In this document: in pieces, positions 1-11,672 of the stretch
Layout of the letters: each line of letters begins with the position of its first letter
Position numbering within the stretch: position 1 is the first letter of the stretch
NCBI RefSeq assembly: GCF_042100115.1
Contig: NC_091280.1
Coordinates: 1,178,001-1,242,000 of the forward strand
Length of the DNA stretch: 64,000 bases
From: Alternaria dauci
Lineage: Eukaryota > Ascomycota > Dothideomycetes > Pleosporales > Pleosporaceae
Direction of reading: 5' to 3'
The notes under the pieces: model-generated
What the model saw: only the letters and a program-made list of their open reading frames with translations
What the model was told of the DNA's origin: nothing
The model's database searches: none
Made by a program: the position numbers and the translations under genes

Positions 1-547
1 GACGTATCCATCCCATTGAGCTTCCCTGCAATAAAAAATCGAATCGTACATTCTTACGTTTCATGTACATACTTTTCCAGTTTCAGGAACACAAAGACCA
101 TAAAGGATAGATGAAATTTCCTCAACCGTTCGTTTATCGAGAAAATTTTGCTGTTTTCCAATGACACAATTCTATGTATCGCGTGATTCACGAGTGCTCC
201 AAAAATGCTGGGCGTGGTACAAAAGTATAGACGTTGATCCGTTGTGAGCCTTATACAACGTGCCCCATCCCTATGTTGTTATCAGCACTAACCTGTTGCT
301 CAGGATACATGCTGAGAATGCAAATTGGGACCGTCTGAGGAGAAAGTGGGAATAAATGTGTCGACTGTTAACGCTGAAGCAGTCCATGTGTATGTCATGC
401 ATCAAAAACGCGGCAGGCCAGCGAAAGCGTGAAAAATCCTCCAAAGTCCCGTCTTGCAACTGCCACTGTCTCCGTGACGGCAAAATGGTAGTCCGCAGAG
501 GCTCCGCCTGCAAAAAAGGAGAAGTGCGCTCTCACGAACGCCGATGA
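1..547. other. Window start, no gene seen
   Basis: Short open frames on both strands have no recognisable domain or convincing start. An A6 run at 512-517 reads as T6 on the minus strand, about 30 bases past the tRNA 3' end, and could be its Pol III terminator. Confidence 0.5.
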
Positions 548-646
548 TGACTCATCGGAGGTTTGAACTCCGGACCTTCAGTGTCCTAACTGAGCTTGTT
601 AAAGCTATTGTTAGACTGACGTGATAACCAACTACACCAACGAGCC
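548..646 (-). tRNA. tRNA-Val (anticodon AAC) with a 25-nt intron
   Basis: Read on the minus strand, the acceptor stem GGCUCGU (646-640) pairs with AUGAGUC (555-549), with G-U pairs allowed, and is followed by discriminator A at 548. The anticodon stem is UCAGU/ACUGA, and the loop reads C-U-A-A-C-A, giving anticodon AAC (valine). An intron of about 25 nt (584-608) lies after position 37, the usual place for nuclear tRNA introns. The T arm has stem CGGAG/CUCCG around the loop UUCAAAC, which also gives the B box. CCA is not encoded, as expected in eukaryotes. A T6 run lies about 30 nt downstream. The intron boundary is uncertain by one or two bases. Confidence 0.9.
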
Positions 647-2323
647 CTGTTTGATGACATGAGGTCCGGACAGCCGGATAATATCGTAAAACAAAACCGT
701 CCCACTCGTTTGTTGGGTGTGGAAAAGGGGCAATGGTTGTAGTGGTTGTAAGAGCGGGGCAGTGCAAAACTTGAGATGGGCCGGACATTGAATTATTGGG
801 CCACATCCACGAATCAGACGAGGTCCACAAACGCCTAGCTTAGCTCGCTATTGATAACTGGTCGACCGCCATCAATTACCAGATCGGCTGCTGCCAACGT
901 CGAGATATCGAGAAAGAGACACATCGACCTTGGGGCTGGGCCCTGAGGTTTAGTCGAGATGCTGATTGGGCAGTTCGAACTGAAATTCGCTTCTGTCGTA
1001 GCCTGCTAGTAGCACCCATTGCTAATTCACATTCAACTTCGGGAAGCCTGGCTCTGGAGATATGATTACGTATCGTCCAAGCACAAAGGTGTGTTGGCAG
1101 TGTTGAGTTCGTATGGCAGTGGTGGGCGACAGGCTGGCCCTCTAGCAGTAGATGCGCGCCCGTACCGCTGACCTGCAAGTCTCACTCCGTTAAGCATCGC
1201 CATAGGGTGTAACATCTCCAACGCTTAGAAACGAGTGGATCAAGCTGGGAAAGAAGAGAATTCCGACTGTTCTACGCGTGACAGTCCTGGTGTGTTTCGA
1301 TTGCGGCATGGCATGGCATGGGCAATAGTGTCCTAGGCGCGGCCTGCCTTTGCCAGAATGGGCGCTCATAATTTGCTTGCAACGTGAATCGGACGCCGCG
1401 AGGTACTGGCGCAAGTAACGCGTATGCCGCGTTCGTCCCGTTCCGAACGTGGTCTTCGCAGATACGAAGGCAAAGGTCAATTTGGAAATGTCGGCAGGAA
1501 TGTAGACAAAGATTAGTTGGTGTTGCGTGAACAAGAGGTTGCGTTAGAGTTTTCTTGCGATCGCAAAGAGCAGTCATCGCTGGTGACTGGTGACTGCCTC
1601 TTCAGGCGCGTCTGAGCGCGCAGCCGACGCGAGATGGAAGGAGCCCAACCCATCCGCTACGATCATTGGTTGGCATTGGTCCTCCGATACCACTGATCCA
1701 AAAATAAAAAGAATACCCGTCGAACGTCACGTTGTCACCGTTTGCCAATCTTGTCTACAAAAGTCGCACATCAAACATCTACGCGACATCCAGATCCCGT
1801 CGCTTCGCCGGCACAGCGTTGTCCACTTCGGCAGCGAAGCGAACCCCAGCAGCACCACAGCCACATGCTGCCGTCGACCCACTCACAACGCTCCCTCAAC
1901 GCATCCGTGCCAGGGTAAGCGGCAGCGCGACATGCGATTCGATCAAGAATGCCATCCGGACTGTGGCTAGTGAGGGGCGAATCTGCAGGTGCGCGACCTC
2001 ATAACCGGCTGACGAACCCTGGATCTGCATGACATCTTCCAAGTGCAGTAAAGAGACCGGCGGGCTGTGGTGACGATCTCAAAATCAATCGCCACTTTGC
2101 AACGACTTTGCTTGCTGCAACGAATTATGGACGTCGACGGCATGCAACAGCGTACATGGGTAGGAACAGGTCAAAAAGTATGGCCACCGCTGCTGCTCGG
2201 CGCTGGCTTCTGGATTGTTTGCACCATTACTACCCGACATGAAGCGCTGAAACATTGCAAACATTGACTCTCCGCATTCGCTCTTATTACTACTGCTTTC
2301 TTTACAACACTCGCTCCGCATAT
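647..2323. other. Intergenic, no supported gene
   Basis: Several open frames of 60-126 codons occur here. None has a start codon with a plausible signal peptide, domain or intron set. A plus-strand frame at about 1735-1915 lacks an ATG. The last 250 bases are probably the promoter and leader of the membrane protein gene that follows. Confidence 0.5.
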
Positions 2324-4171
2324 ATGCATTCGTTCAGAGGATGGAAGTGGTTGGCTTTGGGTAGTGTGGTGGGAATGGTACACGGTGCTGCATTGCCTGT
2401 TATTACACCTGCACCGCAACCAGAACGAGTTGATATTCCATCGTTAAAGCATAGACAAGATCCAGATGCGTAGGATGCCCTTTTTATACCACCAAGAGTA
2501 CAACCGCGCTAACACCACATCAGCATCGAAATCTTACAAGTGCTTATTACTGCACTACCACTCTCGCTACGGCAAATTGCTGCGACAAACATACCCGCAG
2601 TCTCGAGCATACTGTGGGAGGAGTTCCTAGACGACAATCGGCCAGACTGGTTCGACCAACTTCCATATAATATACAGTCCTATTTCATACAGGAATTCGG
2701 ACCTGCGACGGCAGCGCCACCTGCGAGCGAAGCACTACCCACTGATGTCACCGCATCTGTGACGGCAGTGCCAACGGGGGCGGTCTCAAATACAGATTCA
2801 TCAGTACTAGAAACACCGTCTACTAGTGCGGTGGACTCTTCTTCGATATCAGGATCCGAAAGCTTGAGCGCAACACCTACGCCTACCGCATCTTCGAGTA
2901 GTCTCTCGAGCGCTATATTCAGTCTGGTGTCTTCCTCGGGGTTTTCCTCTACGTCTTCGACCACTCTAGCGGCTTCTTCGTTTTCTGCGACTACCATCTC
3001 GACATCGTCCTCGCTATCGCGTTCCTCCGCGACCCCAAGCCCGACCACAGATCCTATAGCCCCCGCGTCCAGCGACTCTGGCCTGACAAGACGCGAGAAA
3101 ATCGGACTGGGTGTAGGTGTGCCACTAGCCGTGCTTGCGATTGCCGCAATCTTATTTGGATGCTGCTTTGTTCTGCGCAGAAAGAGAAGAAGGTCCATCG
3201 AAGGCAGTCAGCCGCCCTCGTCACCCGGCTTCATTCCTCGTTTCTCATTCCAAGACCGAGGCCTAAGCGTTGAGAATTTGGAGCACAGGCGCCCCTTGAA
3301 TCCTGCATCACACCAGACAAGCCGATTCGTGGAGGACATGAATTGGGATGATGACGGCTATGACTCGGCCCCTATGTCTACAGCCTACCAGGGTCATGCG
3401 ATACCACCGGCTGCAGGCGTGCCTCACTCAAACAAAGGGAACTCTATGCCGGCAGCGTCAACACCAATGGCGATGCAAGATAACCACACGCCCATTCTGG
3501 CGCCCGCGCTCTACCACAGCCACTCGTCGAACCGCGCCCGTGGCCGACGAACAAGCTACACGAGCCTTCACTCTGTGGCCGAAGTCACAGAGCCTGACGA
3601 AATCAACGCAGAGTCTCCTATCCTAGGGCGCCACAACTCCCCACCCAAGACAGGCCCTCGAAGACCCGCCGTATCTGCTTTAGACACGCGGTCTGTCCCT
3701 GCTGTAGCGAGCATAAAGCGAAAGCCTGTACCCACAAGTCCGATCAGTAGCCCTGCGGCAGAAGCATCCCGAGACCTTCTCCGACCCTCTCTGGCACAAA
3801 ACACTGCCGACCATAGTGGCAGCAGTTCCTCGGGTCTTGCCGTTTCGAGTATGTCTTCCAACTCTGGGTACGCGTACCACTCGGACGATTCGGCGCCTAT
3901 CTCTCCCATCACGCACCAGAAAGCGTCTTCGAACCCTTTCGCAGGCGGATATTCCTACCTTGAAGATTACGGTCCAGAGTACTCGAACGACGGGTACAAC
4001 GACCAAGATGACGAGGTGTATGGCGGACATAGAACTTTGGACCGGTACCCAGATCCCAATACGCCAACGAGAAAGAGCAGCAAAACAGAGTGGCCGCTGA
4101 GAAATGTCATGGGCGGCGGTCAGAAGAGGACGAGGAGTCCCATGTGGGATCGTGTTTATGAACGTGTATGA
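2324..4171 (+). CDS. Secreted/anchored Ser/Thr-rich single-pass membrane protein, unknown function
   Basis: Two exons, 2324-2469 and 2524-4171, separated by a 54-nt intron (2470-2523). The junction completes a GCC codon and keeps the frame, giving about 597 aa. Residues 1-22 form a signal peptide (MHSFRGWKWLALGSVVGMVHG). A conserved-looking block follows, with WEEF, DWFDQLP and QSYF. Residues about 80-230 are Ser/Thr/Ala-rich, as in O-mannosylated cell-wall stalks. A transmembrane helix (about 241-263, GLGVGVPLAVLAIAAILFGC) ends in a basic RRKRRR stop-transfer. The remaining about 330 residues are disordered, Ser/Pro-rich and presumably cytoplasmic. The layout resembles fungal cell-wall stress sensors (Wsc/Mid2 type), but no Cys-rich WSC domain is present, so function is unknown. 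Confidence 0.8.
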
Positions 4172-4644
4172 TGCATGGTAATGAACGATTTCCTTTGTTG
4201 TACATGTGCACTTTGTTTTTGCATGCTACGATATAGCACTGGCGTTTGTTTCCGGGGGTTATGAGTGTTGATGATATCCACTCCTTGAAGCGATGATACA
4301 CAGCGTCTTTGTACGCATGTTCTTAATTTTTGGTTTTTTATACCCTCTTTCGCCGTATATATACACGAGCCTTCGCAGTTGGCCCAGGCGAAAATTCATA
4401 TCAACATGACGTCGAAAATGGAACTTGCTTGTTTTAGAGAGCGGTCGGTGTGGTAATGTGCATGTAATAAAGCTCGCTAAATGTTCCGAGTAGTCTACAA
4501 GACTCCGTGCATGTACAGTCTACTCAGCAAAAGGCCGTTCTCCCAGTTTGACGCGGGACCCCTTCCTGCCTGTGCTCCATGACGGCCAAACGCTCCGGTC
4601 TGATGACAAGCCAACTCATCGTAACCGACGCCGACGCTAGCCTC
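4172..4644. other. Convergent intergenic region
   Basis: This stretch lies between the 3' ends of two converging genes and probably holds both 3' UTRs. It includes a TATATATA run near 4356. No coding signal was seen. Confidence 0.5.
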
Positions 4645-5470
4645 TTAGTCGTGGAACTTCCTGTTCTCGTTCTCTCCGAAAAGGGTGACCCTGATGGATG
4701 GCAGGGCCTGGGACTCGAGGAGCTTCAACCGTTCTTGGAAAGTGTTGTTGATGTCGATTCTGCCGTTGGTTCCAACAATTATAGCACCACCAGCACTGGG
4801 TAGAATTAGCCATCTGTCAGACATTTGTCGGCGACCAAACTTACGACCCCTCGGGCAGCGGATCGCTCTCATCAATGGTGATGGAGACATCTTTGTCCAC
4901 GTTCTTCTTGTACTCGGTCTGCGCCTCCTCGATGGCCTTCTTGGTGAGGTCGTAGTCGGCCTTGCGCACCTTGACCTGCAGCTTGTCCTCGTTGAGGGCA
5001 TAGGCGCCCTCGAGAATCAGGTCCTTCATGACGGTCTGGTACTTCTTCTTGTCCTTTGATACGTCGGCCAGCTTCTTCTCGGCCTGCTCGAACAGCTTGT
5101 TGAGCAGCTCCTGGCGGGCAGACAGGATGCGTAATCGGCTCTTGTTGGAGACGGTGGAGCGGGTGATTTGCTGCGACATGCTGGCCTGCTTGAACTTCTT
5201 CTCGTACGACGAGTCAATCGAGGCCTGTTCCTGGCGCACGAGCTTGGACTTTTCGATGGCAAACTCCTCGTCGGCCTTGAGGCGGATCTCGTTTGCCTTT
5301 TCCATGGCCTCCTGGCGGATAAAGGCCGTCATCTTCTTGAGCTCGCCGGCGACCTGCCATCGGGGTGAGTGTTAGCTGTGGTGTTGACGTAGTGGGCGGG
5401 GAGCTTGCAGCTGGCTGGAGCTGGTGGAGGATTGTACCTGGTCGTCGGAGAGGGCGTGTACTTGCGACAT
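4645..5470 (-). CDS. VMA4: V-type proton ATPase subunit E
   Basis: Subunit E forms the peripheral stalk (with subunit G) that holds the V1 catalytic head against the vacuolar V0 sector during proton pumping. Three exons, 5470-5438, 5353-4845 and 4795-4645, give 230 aa, close to the yeast protein (233 aa). The first exon encodes only 11 residues (MSQVHALSDDQ) and joins to VAGELKKMTAFIRQEA, the family's N-terminal helix. The middle is a long charged coiled coil. The C-terminal domain has the family signature AGGAIIVGTNGRIDINNTF and ends in LFGENENRKFHD. Donors are GTACAA and GTAAGT, and all phases agree. It is head-to-head with the NIPA-like gene, with 534 bp between the two start codons. Confidence 0.95.
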
Positions 5471-6004
5471 GATGGCGGTGGTGTACGAGGTTCCTCTGGC
5501 TTGCGGGGGGTGGGGAGGAGGAATATGGGTGCTGGCGTCTGAGGCTATCGCAAGTGACGGAGCTTGGAGGTTGATGTTCAAGCTTGGGCCCCAGATGCTG
5601 CCCGCGCGGGTACCCAGGCCAGGCACGCTCTCCAGCAATGCATGGCACGACGTCGCAGATAGACGCGGGTCCCGTATCAGACGTATCGCTGCAATCATCC
5701 ATCTCTGTCGCCTTTTCCCTACACACGCGACTTTCTTCTTCGTTGCTGCACCAGAGCTGTCCTCGTCGGCCCCAAACTACATCATCAGTCGGCTGATCCC
5801 TGCCGCATGCACGGCATCGGCTAGTCTTCCCCAACCGTCTCGTGCACTTCACCGACTCAGCGTGACGTTTCGCGACTCGCACGCCTGCGCTGTCCACGAC
5901 TGAAGAACACACGCTCCCGACTCTACACGCACCCCACACACAGCATGCGCCCGACGACCAGGTAGCGATAGGCGCAGTGCAGCGACGACAACCGACAGGC
6001 AAAC
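5471..6004. promoter_or_regulatory. Bidirectional promoter region, VMA4 / NIPA-like gene
   Basis: This is the only space upstream of two head-to-head genes. It must hold both 5' UTRs and promoters. No TATA box or other named element could be assigned with confidence. Confidence 0.5.
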
Positions 6005-7824
6005 ATGGTCGAACTCTCGCCCGGCGCGAGCGTTGCTGTCAGTATACATGGGCCCATAGCGCCACGGGCATCGAGTGCTAACCGGTCGCCATGCAGCTTG
6101 GGGTAATGGTCGGCCTTGCCTCGACCAGCATCCAGAGCATCGGCTTGACGCTGCAGCGCAAGTCCCATCTCCTGGAAGAGGAAAAGGACGACGACGACGA
6201 CAGACGACCCCCATACAAGCGGCGGAGATGGCAGGTACGAACACTGTTGCATCACGTCGAATCTATTCACTAACCTACGCAGCTGGGCATGCTCATGTTC
6301 GTCGTGGCCAACATCGTCGGCAGCACCATCCAAATCACCACCCTCCCCCTTCCCGTTCTCTCCACCCTACAGGCGTCCGGCCTCGTCTTCAACTCGATAT
6401 GCGCCTCCATCATCCTCAGCGAACCGTTTACGCGATATTCCTTTGTCGGCACCATGCTTGTGGCCATAGGCGCATTGCTGATAGCCTTGTTTGGCGCCAT
6501 TGCAGAACCGTCGCATAACCTCGACCAACTGTTGACGCTGTTGGGGCGAAAGGCTTTCCTCACATGGATGATTCTGACGGGCGTGGTAGTCATCATGCTC
6601 GTCGTTGCGACGTGGCTACTGAAGCGCATGCATTTACGGACAACCCCTCGACTACGCCTGATCCGTGGAATGTTCTTTGGTTGCGTTAGTGGCATCCTCT
6701 CCGCGCATTCGCTCCTGATCGCGAAGAGTGCTGTTGAGCTTCTAGTCCGGACCATCATCGACCGTCACAACCAATTTGACCGCTGGCAGTCGTGGATGAT
6801 TCTCGTCGGACTAGTCGTCTTCGCCCTGACCCAACTCTACTATATGCATCGCGGACTGAAGTTGGTCAGTACAAGCGTGCTTTATCCCCTAGTCTTCTGC
6901 GTGTACAACATCATCGCAATCATAGATGGCCTGATCTACTTTGACCAAAGCGATCGCTTGTCGAGTCTACACGCCGGCCTGATTGCGCTCGGAACTGTAG
7001 TCCTGCTCGCTGGAGTCGTCTGCCTGAGCTGGCGTCTTGAAGACAACGAGGAAGAACCCACATCACCCATCGCGAGCAAGCATACGGGCAGAGTTCAGAT
7101 GCCCCAGACAGTGCTGCAACCAGGCATCGGTCTTGCGCACGGCCACCTTCTTGACGACCCTGCATCACCTCTGGATATCGATGAAGAAGCCCCCGGCGTT
7201 CATGGCTACATATCCGAACAAGCCAAACTGAAAGCTGTCGACGAAAGAACACCGCTCTTAGCTCGTGCACCAACCGGTCCCGCCCTTACCCTCGCCAACC
7301 CGAAGAAACGAGCATCAGTCGACGCTGGTGAGCCGAAAAGTCCTCAAACACATTCCCGCAGACCTCAGAGAAGACGGCGGATGACCATTTCAGAGGAGAC
7401 AAACGAGATCTGGGACGAACTCAACGACAGAGAGACTCTGCCATCTCCTGCCAGGCGATCTGTGGATCTGGAACGGCGACCGAGGTCAGGAACCTTACCT
7501 CCACGCAGAAACAATACACGGTCGGCATGGCTTGACCAGATGCGTCGGCGGTCCTGGTTCGAAGGGTTTGGAAGCCGACAAGATAGAAGTGTGTCGCAGG
7601 GAAAACAGCCCATGGACAGCTCTGCGTCACTTCTTGATCACCCCGATCCAGATGACGGTGATACATCTGACGCCGATATGGACGATACATCCAGGAGAAG
7701 ACAGACTTGGGGATACGGCCAGAGGAGCAAGAGCCAAGATGCTTTGGGCGACTGGTTCAAGCTGAAATGGTGGCGCAAGAAGTGGAAAGAAGACGAAGAC
7801 CACGAAGAAGAACGACCTACATGA
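6005..7824 (+). CDS. NIPA-like magnesium transporter
   Basis: Three exons, 6005-6037, 6097-6234 and 6283-7824, all in phase 0, give about 570 aa. The first exon is only 11 codons (MVELSPGASVA). Both introns have a CTAAC branch site shortly before the acceptor. The N-terminal half has about nine hydrophobic helices. Landmarks are GVMVGLASTSIQSIGLTLQR at the first helix, GSTIQITTLPLPVLSTLQ and LGLVVFALTQLYYMHRGLK-like late helices. These match the NIPA/DUF803 family of membrane Mg2+ transporters. The C-terminal 250 residues are hydrophilic and disordered, with RRPQRRRR and a KWWRKKWKEDEDHEEE tail; fungal members often carry such tails. Mg2+ transport is inferred from the animal NIPA proteins. 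Confidence 0.85.
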
Positions 7825-8638
7825 TATTATTACAACTTCCAGCAATTTGAATATACCCAGAATGTACTATCACATTTCAGACACACAACAACAATGATTA
7901 CTGCACAATGCGACTACCCCTAATAGGAAAGAAGAACGCCCGCTTTATGAACGTCACCCCGGTCACCCTTCAAGGCCTCATTTGAACGTTAATCCACATA
8001 TGCAGAATCCCGGATAGAGTAATTCTTTCCTGGCGATAAGACTATAGCCAATTGCACATCGCGTCTTATTGCCCCACCTACACTACCCCACTATCCGCGT
8101 ATACTAACAACATCTTGGGGTCGTCTTGCTCATCCCTCGCAGCGCACACTAACAGATGTATAGCAGTGGGTGCCTTTAGAAAGCTTAACTAGATTCTAGC
8201 CAGATCAGCTAGGCTTTTGTTGCAAGCCAAGCGCCGCATTCGGTATCAAAGTCCCAGCTACTACGCTGCTCTATGCTTACGTAGCGGTTGACTGGATGTC
8301 GGAAGAAGGGCAACTCCGTTTGACAGGGTGCAGTTACTAACTGATGACGCCGTCAGCCTTGATTATTGGGTCATGATAAGCAAAATTGGCGTACATAAAG
8401 CTGGCTGTGCTCTTGCGTGTTCCAGATACGGCGACCTTTAGGACACTAAGTAGCTCCAGCCATCTCCACGATCTCACGCAACATACTACGAGCTGTAAAC
8501 TAACGAGTACACATACCTAAGTTCCTGCCACTGTGAGTCAAGCTCAATGAACGTGTGTTCTGTAACCTCTCACTAACAACAAAGACAAGCATACCCTTAT
8601 TCCACATATTACAAAGTACTACCATACCAACCGCCACC
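7825..8638. other. Intergenic, nothing recognised
   Basis: This is the 3' UTR of the NIPA-like gene and the upstream region of the cupin gene. The last 50 bases before 8639 are A/C-rich, typical of a fungal 5' leader. No ORF or RNA gene is supported. Confidence 0.5.
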
Positions 8639-9055
8639 ATGCCAGCAATGCAGTACTTTGAGAAGGCGCAAACAACGTTCAACCCACCGCTGATCGCCAA
8701 CGAAAACGCCTACTTGGGTGACGTCGTGTCATCGTAAGCTTACCCTGTCTATATGCCATCATCCCACCGCCACTACTGACCGTTCTCTACCAGAGAGTCT
8801 ACAGATCCAGAGAAGCCCATAAGTGGTGGTTTCTACCGCCTGGAGAAAGGAACGCCGCTCGTGTACACGTATACATATGATGAGATAAAGATTATCGTCG
8901 ATGGGCACTTCTACATCAGCGATGAAACGGGCAAAGAAGTCAAAGCCGAGAAGGGCGATGTGTTCTTCTTTCCAAAGGGGAGCAAGATTACGTTCAAGAC
9001 GGATGATTTTGGATTAGGCTTTTTTGTGGGGCAGAGGAAGAAAGACGGTGCGTAG
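8639..9055 (+). CDS. Small single-domain cupin, EutQ-like
   Basis: Two exons, 8639-8733 and 8794-9055, joined in phase 2 (TC|A), encode 118 aa. The start lies in a good context (CCACCATGCC); a second Met three codons on is possible. The protein is nearly all one cupin barrel: GGFYRLEKGTPLVYTYTYDE, then the core pair DEIKIIVDGHFYISDETGKE and KAEKGDVFFFPKGSKITFKT. This matches the stand-alone EutQ-like cupins found in many fungi. The usual metal-binding His motif is mostly replaced here (DEIKIIVDG keeps acidic residues), so catalysis cannot be assumed. Fungal relatives are mostly uncharacterised. Confidence 0.85.
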
Positions 9056-10134
9056 ACAGCAGGCCTGAAGGAAAGAACAGGAAAAAGAGTATGATGAAGA
9101 TTCTGCATCAGATGCATGGTACCGTCAAAACGGCTCAAATCAGCTGGTATGCCTTGAGATAGGCCGCTCTGCTTACCGTTGTCAGCACGTTGCACCAAAT
9201 CGCAGCTCTTGCACATAACAAGTCGTTTAGTATGTGCCTTGTGTTTCACATTGAAGGTGTAGGGCTTTGCTCTATGCCGAGCACCTAATTGTGAACACAA
9301 GTATAAGAACGACAGACCAGACTGCCCGTCACAACATTCCATGAGTCAAGGTTCATTTACAAGACTCTCAAGCTTCCTAATGACCCAATATCAAACCCTG
9401 ATCCTTTTCACCAAGCCAATACTGGCAGGTACCTTGATGGCGGCTACTTCAACCACTTATACAGCAACCGAACTAACCAATCTGACAACGAAACCAAGAG
9501 GAATTTCAATGCTACGACCCAAGCAAGTTCTCTTAAGGAAGACAGCTGTCTCGTTCAAATGTCGCGACATCCTCACCATAGTTCGCTCATAGCAAGACCC
9601 CGGAAATCACTGACCTGGCCTCATTTCCGGCTCCGATGAAGCTAGCATCATTCTGTTCCAAATGCGCATCATCTGCCTAAAAAGACAATAAAGCCTCATT
9701 AGTAACCTTCCATCACGATGAGTGGGAGGTCGACGGCTTGGTGGGCGATCCATGGAAGACTGGATAGAAGGCCTGGCAAGTGGGTTGGCGGAGTGATTGT
9801 GTGAAGAGCGGAAAAAGTTCTTTTCTTCTAGTTGCTTAAATTTTCCAGATATCTCATTCGAGGGTTTCTTTCGAGAAGTAGAAGTTGCGGGTGACGCATT
9901 ACGCCTCGCGTCTTCGTGGTACCAGTGGGTATCTAGGTACCAAGGTACGAGATCCTGCGGTATCCAAATACACCACCAAAACCGTTGTGAGTCATCTCTA
10001 GCAGGATATTCAAGTTTTGTTGTCGCACAGTGCTATGTCTTAAGTCTGGTATATTTTAACTGCCCAGCCTCGACTCACTCGAGCACACGAACGAGTCCTT
10101 CCGCCAATATTCCAGCAACTGTAAGGTGACGAGG
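9056..10134. other. Intergenic, no supported gene
   Basis: Open frames at about 9341-9592 and 9797-10129 show no domain, signal peptide or homology that I recognise. The frame before 10135 lacks an ATG. Probably the 3' flank of the cupin gene and the promoter of the kinase gene. Confidence 0.5.
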
Positions 10135-11313
10135 ATGGAGCAACCGTTCGACATCAAAGACTTACGTGTCCGCAAAAGATTCAATCAGCTTTTTACCAGG
10201 AAAAGCGTTTTGGGAGAAGGCGGAGATGGCATAGTCCACGCATACGAACACAAATCTTCGAAAGCGCTCGTCGCAGTAAAGACGCCATATTCGTTTGACT
10301 CTGAAAACGACAGAATCAATGCAGCCAAGCGCATCGAGATGGAGATCGAAAATCTGTCAATCGTTGGGCAGCATGAACACATCGCAGGGATGTTGACGTG
10401 GTCCTCTTATCCCATGGTGATCTTCCTTCCGGTATGCGAGCTAGGTGATCTTATCAATTATGTGGTCAAGTGGAAATTTGAACAAGGAACCCAGCAAAGA
10501 GTCCTGCGACGTATATCCGAAGTGACGATTTGGAAATGTTTGCATGATATGGCGCTTGCTTTGGATTATCTGCATAACAAGTGCGACAAGTACGGCTATA
10601 CGCACAACGATATCAAGCCAGACAACATCCTAGTGGACTTACCCAAGGGCTGGAATATGAAAGACGGGCTCCCCGATGAGCCCGTGTTTAGACTGACCGA
10701 CTTTGCTCGTATGACATCCGAGCATCCAGATAGAAGCGCAAGGTGGACGTGCTTTTGCGGTACACCTGAATATGCACCGCCCTCCAGCGAGCGCAAGGCT
10801 TTGCGACCCTCCGGTGACATCTGGGCTCTAGGCGGCACCTTGCAAACTCTCGCTCTGGGCGTATACCCCATTCAATCCCGCGAGGCTTTCTCAGACAGCA
10901 GAAAAGAACAGAAAATGTATGTCCCTCCCCTCAACGACGAAGAAGGCTGGAAGAAAGACTACTGGCGCTTGCGCATACCGACCAGCGTACGACCCCTCTC
11001 GGCCACAAAAGAGGAATTGATTAATGACTTCGACGTCCGAGAGTCCATAGTTGTCAATGAATTTTACCCGAACCGTCCGTGGGAGCATAAGCCTTACAGT
11101 AGACGGCTCGATGGTTGGTATCAATGGATGCTTGATAAAGACGAGAAAAGGAGGGCTACTGCGAGATCGTTAGTGAGTCATTGTGTGCCAGGTGTTGCGC
11201 GAAAGATTCTTGTGGCGAGGGAAGCGGAGAAGGCGTCGGAATGCTTTGATAGGGCGAAGGCGTTGAGAGACGAGGTTGAGATGAAACAGCAGGGTAGGGT
11301 AGTACAGGCTTAA
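10135..11313 (+). CDS. Ser/Thr protein kinase with non-canonical catalytic motifs
   Basis: Single exon, 392 aa, starting at the first ATG of the frame. A protein kinase fold is clear. The glycine loop is GEGGDGIV (about residues 26-33), the beta-3 lysine is in VAVKTP, and the C-helix Glu is probably in EMEIENL. The catalytic loop reads HNDIKPDN (about 156-163), so the HRD Arg is Asn while the catalytic Asp and metal-binding Asn remain. The magnesium motif is DFA rather than DFG (about 189-191). The activation segment ends CGTPEYAPP, followed by SGDIWALGGTL (subdomain IX). A short basic tail follows. It resembles the lineage-specific kinases common in Pezizomycotina. Catalysis is likely but not certain given DFA. 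The substrate is unknown. Confidence 0.85.
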   Translation: MEQPFDIKDLRVRKRFNQLFTRKSVLGEGGDGIVHAYEHKSSKALVAVKTPYSFDSENDRINAAKRIEMEIENLSIVGQHEHIAGMLTWSSYPMVIFLPVCELGDLINYVVKWKFEQGTQQRVLRRISEVTIWKCLHDMALALDYLHNKCDKYGYTHNDIKPDNILVDLPKGWNMKDGLPDEPVFRLTDFARMTSEHPDRSARWTCFCGTPEYAPPSSERKALRPSGDIWALGGTLQTLALGVYPIQSREAFSDSRKEQKMYVPPLNDEEGWKKDYWRLRIPTSVRPLSATKEELINDFDVRESIVVNEFYPNRPWEHKPYSRRLDGWYQWMLDKDEKRRATARSLVSHCVPGVARKILVAREAEKASECFDRAKALRDEVEMKQQGRVVQA

Positions 11314-11672
11314 GGTGTGGATTTTGAGGTGGCGAATACTCACAGCGAAGAGAGTGGCGATTAGCGTGTCGTCGAAGTGGAGTATGGTAAATACGTTAGC
11401 TTTGCCATACGATGAATTGTGCTGCATCTAAGATGTGCGTGCTGATTCGTACGCGATGTCGGGAAACTGATAGACTGGTGATTTGGCAAGTCGTGTATTA
11501 TTATGCTCTTCTGCATGTATGAGCGTGCTGAGCTGGAGCACTGCTTCCGACATTGTGATAACGTATCGCTCCCGTGGCTAGTCAAGAGTGCATTCAAAAT
11601 CTCATTTCTTATTCCATTGCTAGACATGTTCCAACCTGTTCGCTGCTACCAGCGGGCGCTCAGATCCAAGGC
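11314..11672. other. Convergent intergenic region
   Basis: This lies between the 3' ends of the kinase gene and the FAD oxidase gene. It probably holds both 3' UTRs; nothing else was seen. Confidence 0.5.

Noticed and set aside
1590..2004. Overlapping plus-strand frames
   Set aside because: One lacks an ATG, and neither shows a domain or splice set.
5214..6002. 262-codon minus-strand frame over the VMA4 5' end and promoter
   Set aside because: It runs in a different frame from VMA4 exon 2, is low-complexity, and crosses the VMA4 intron and start.
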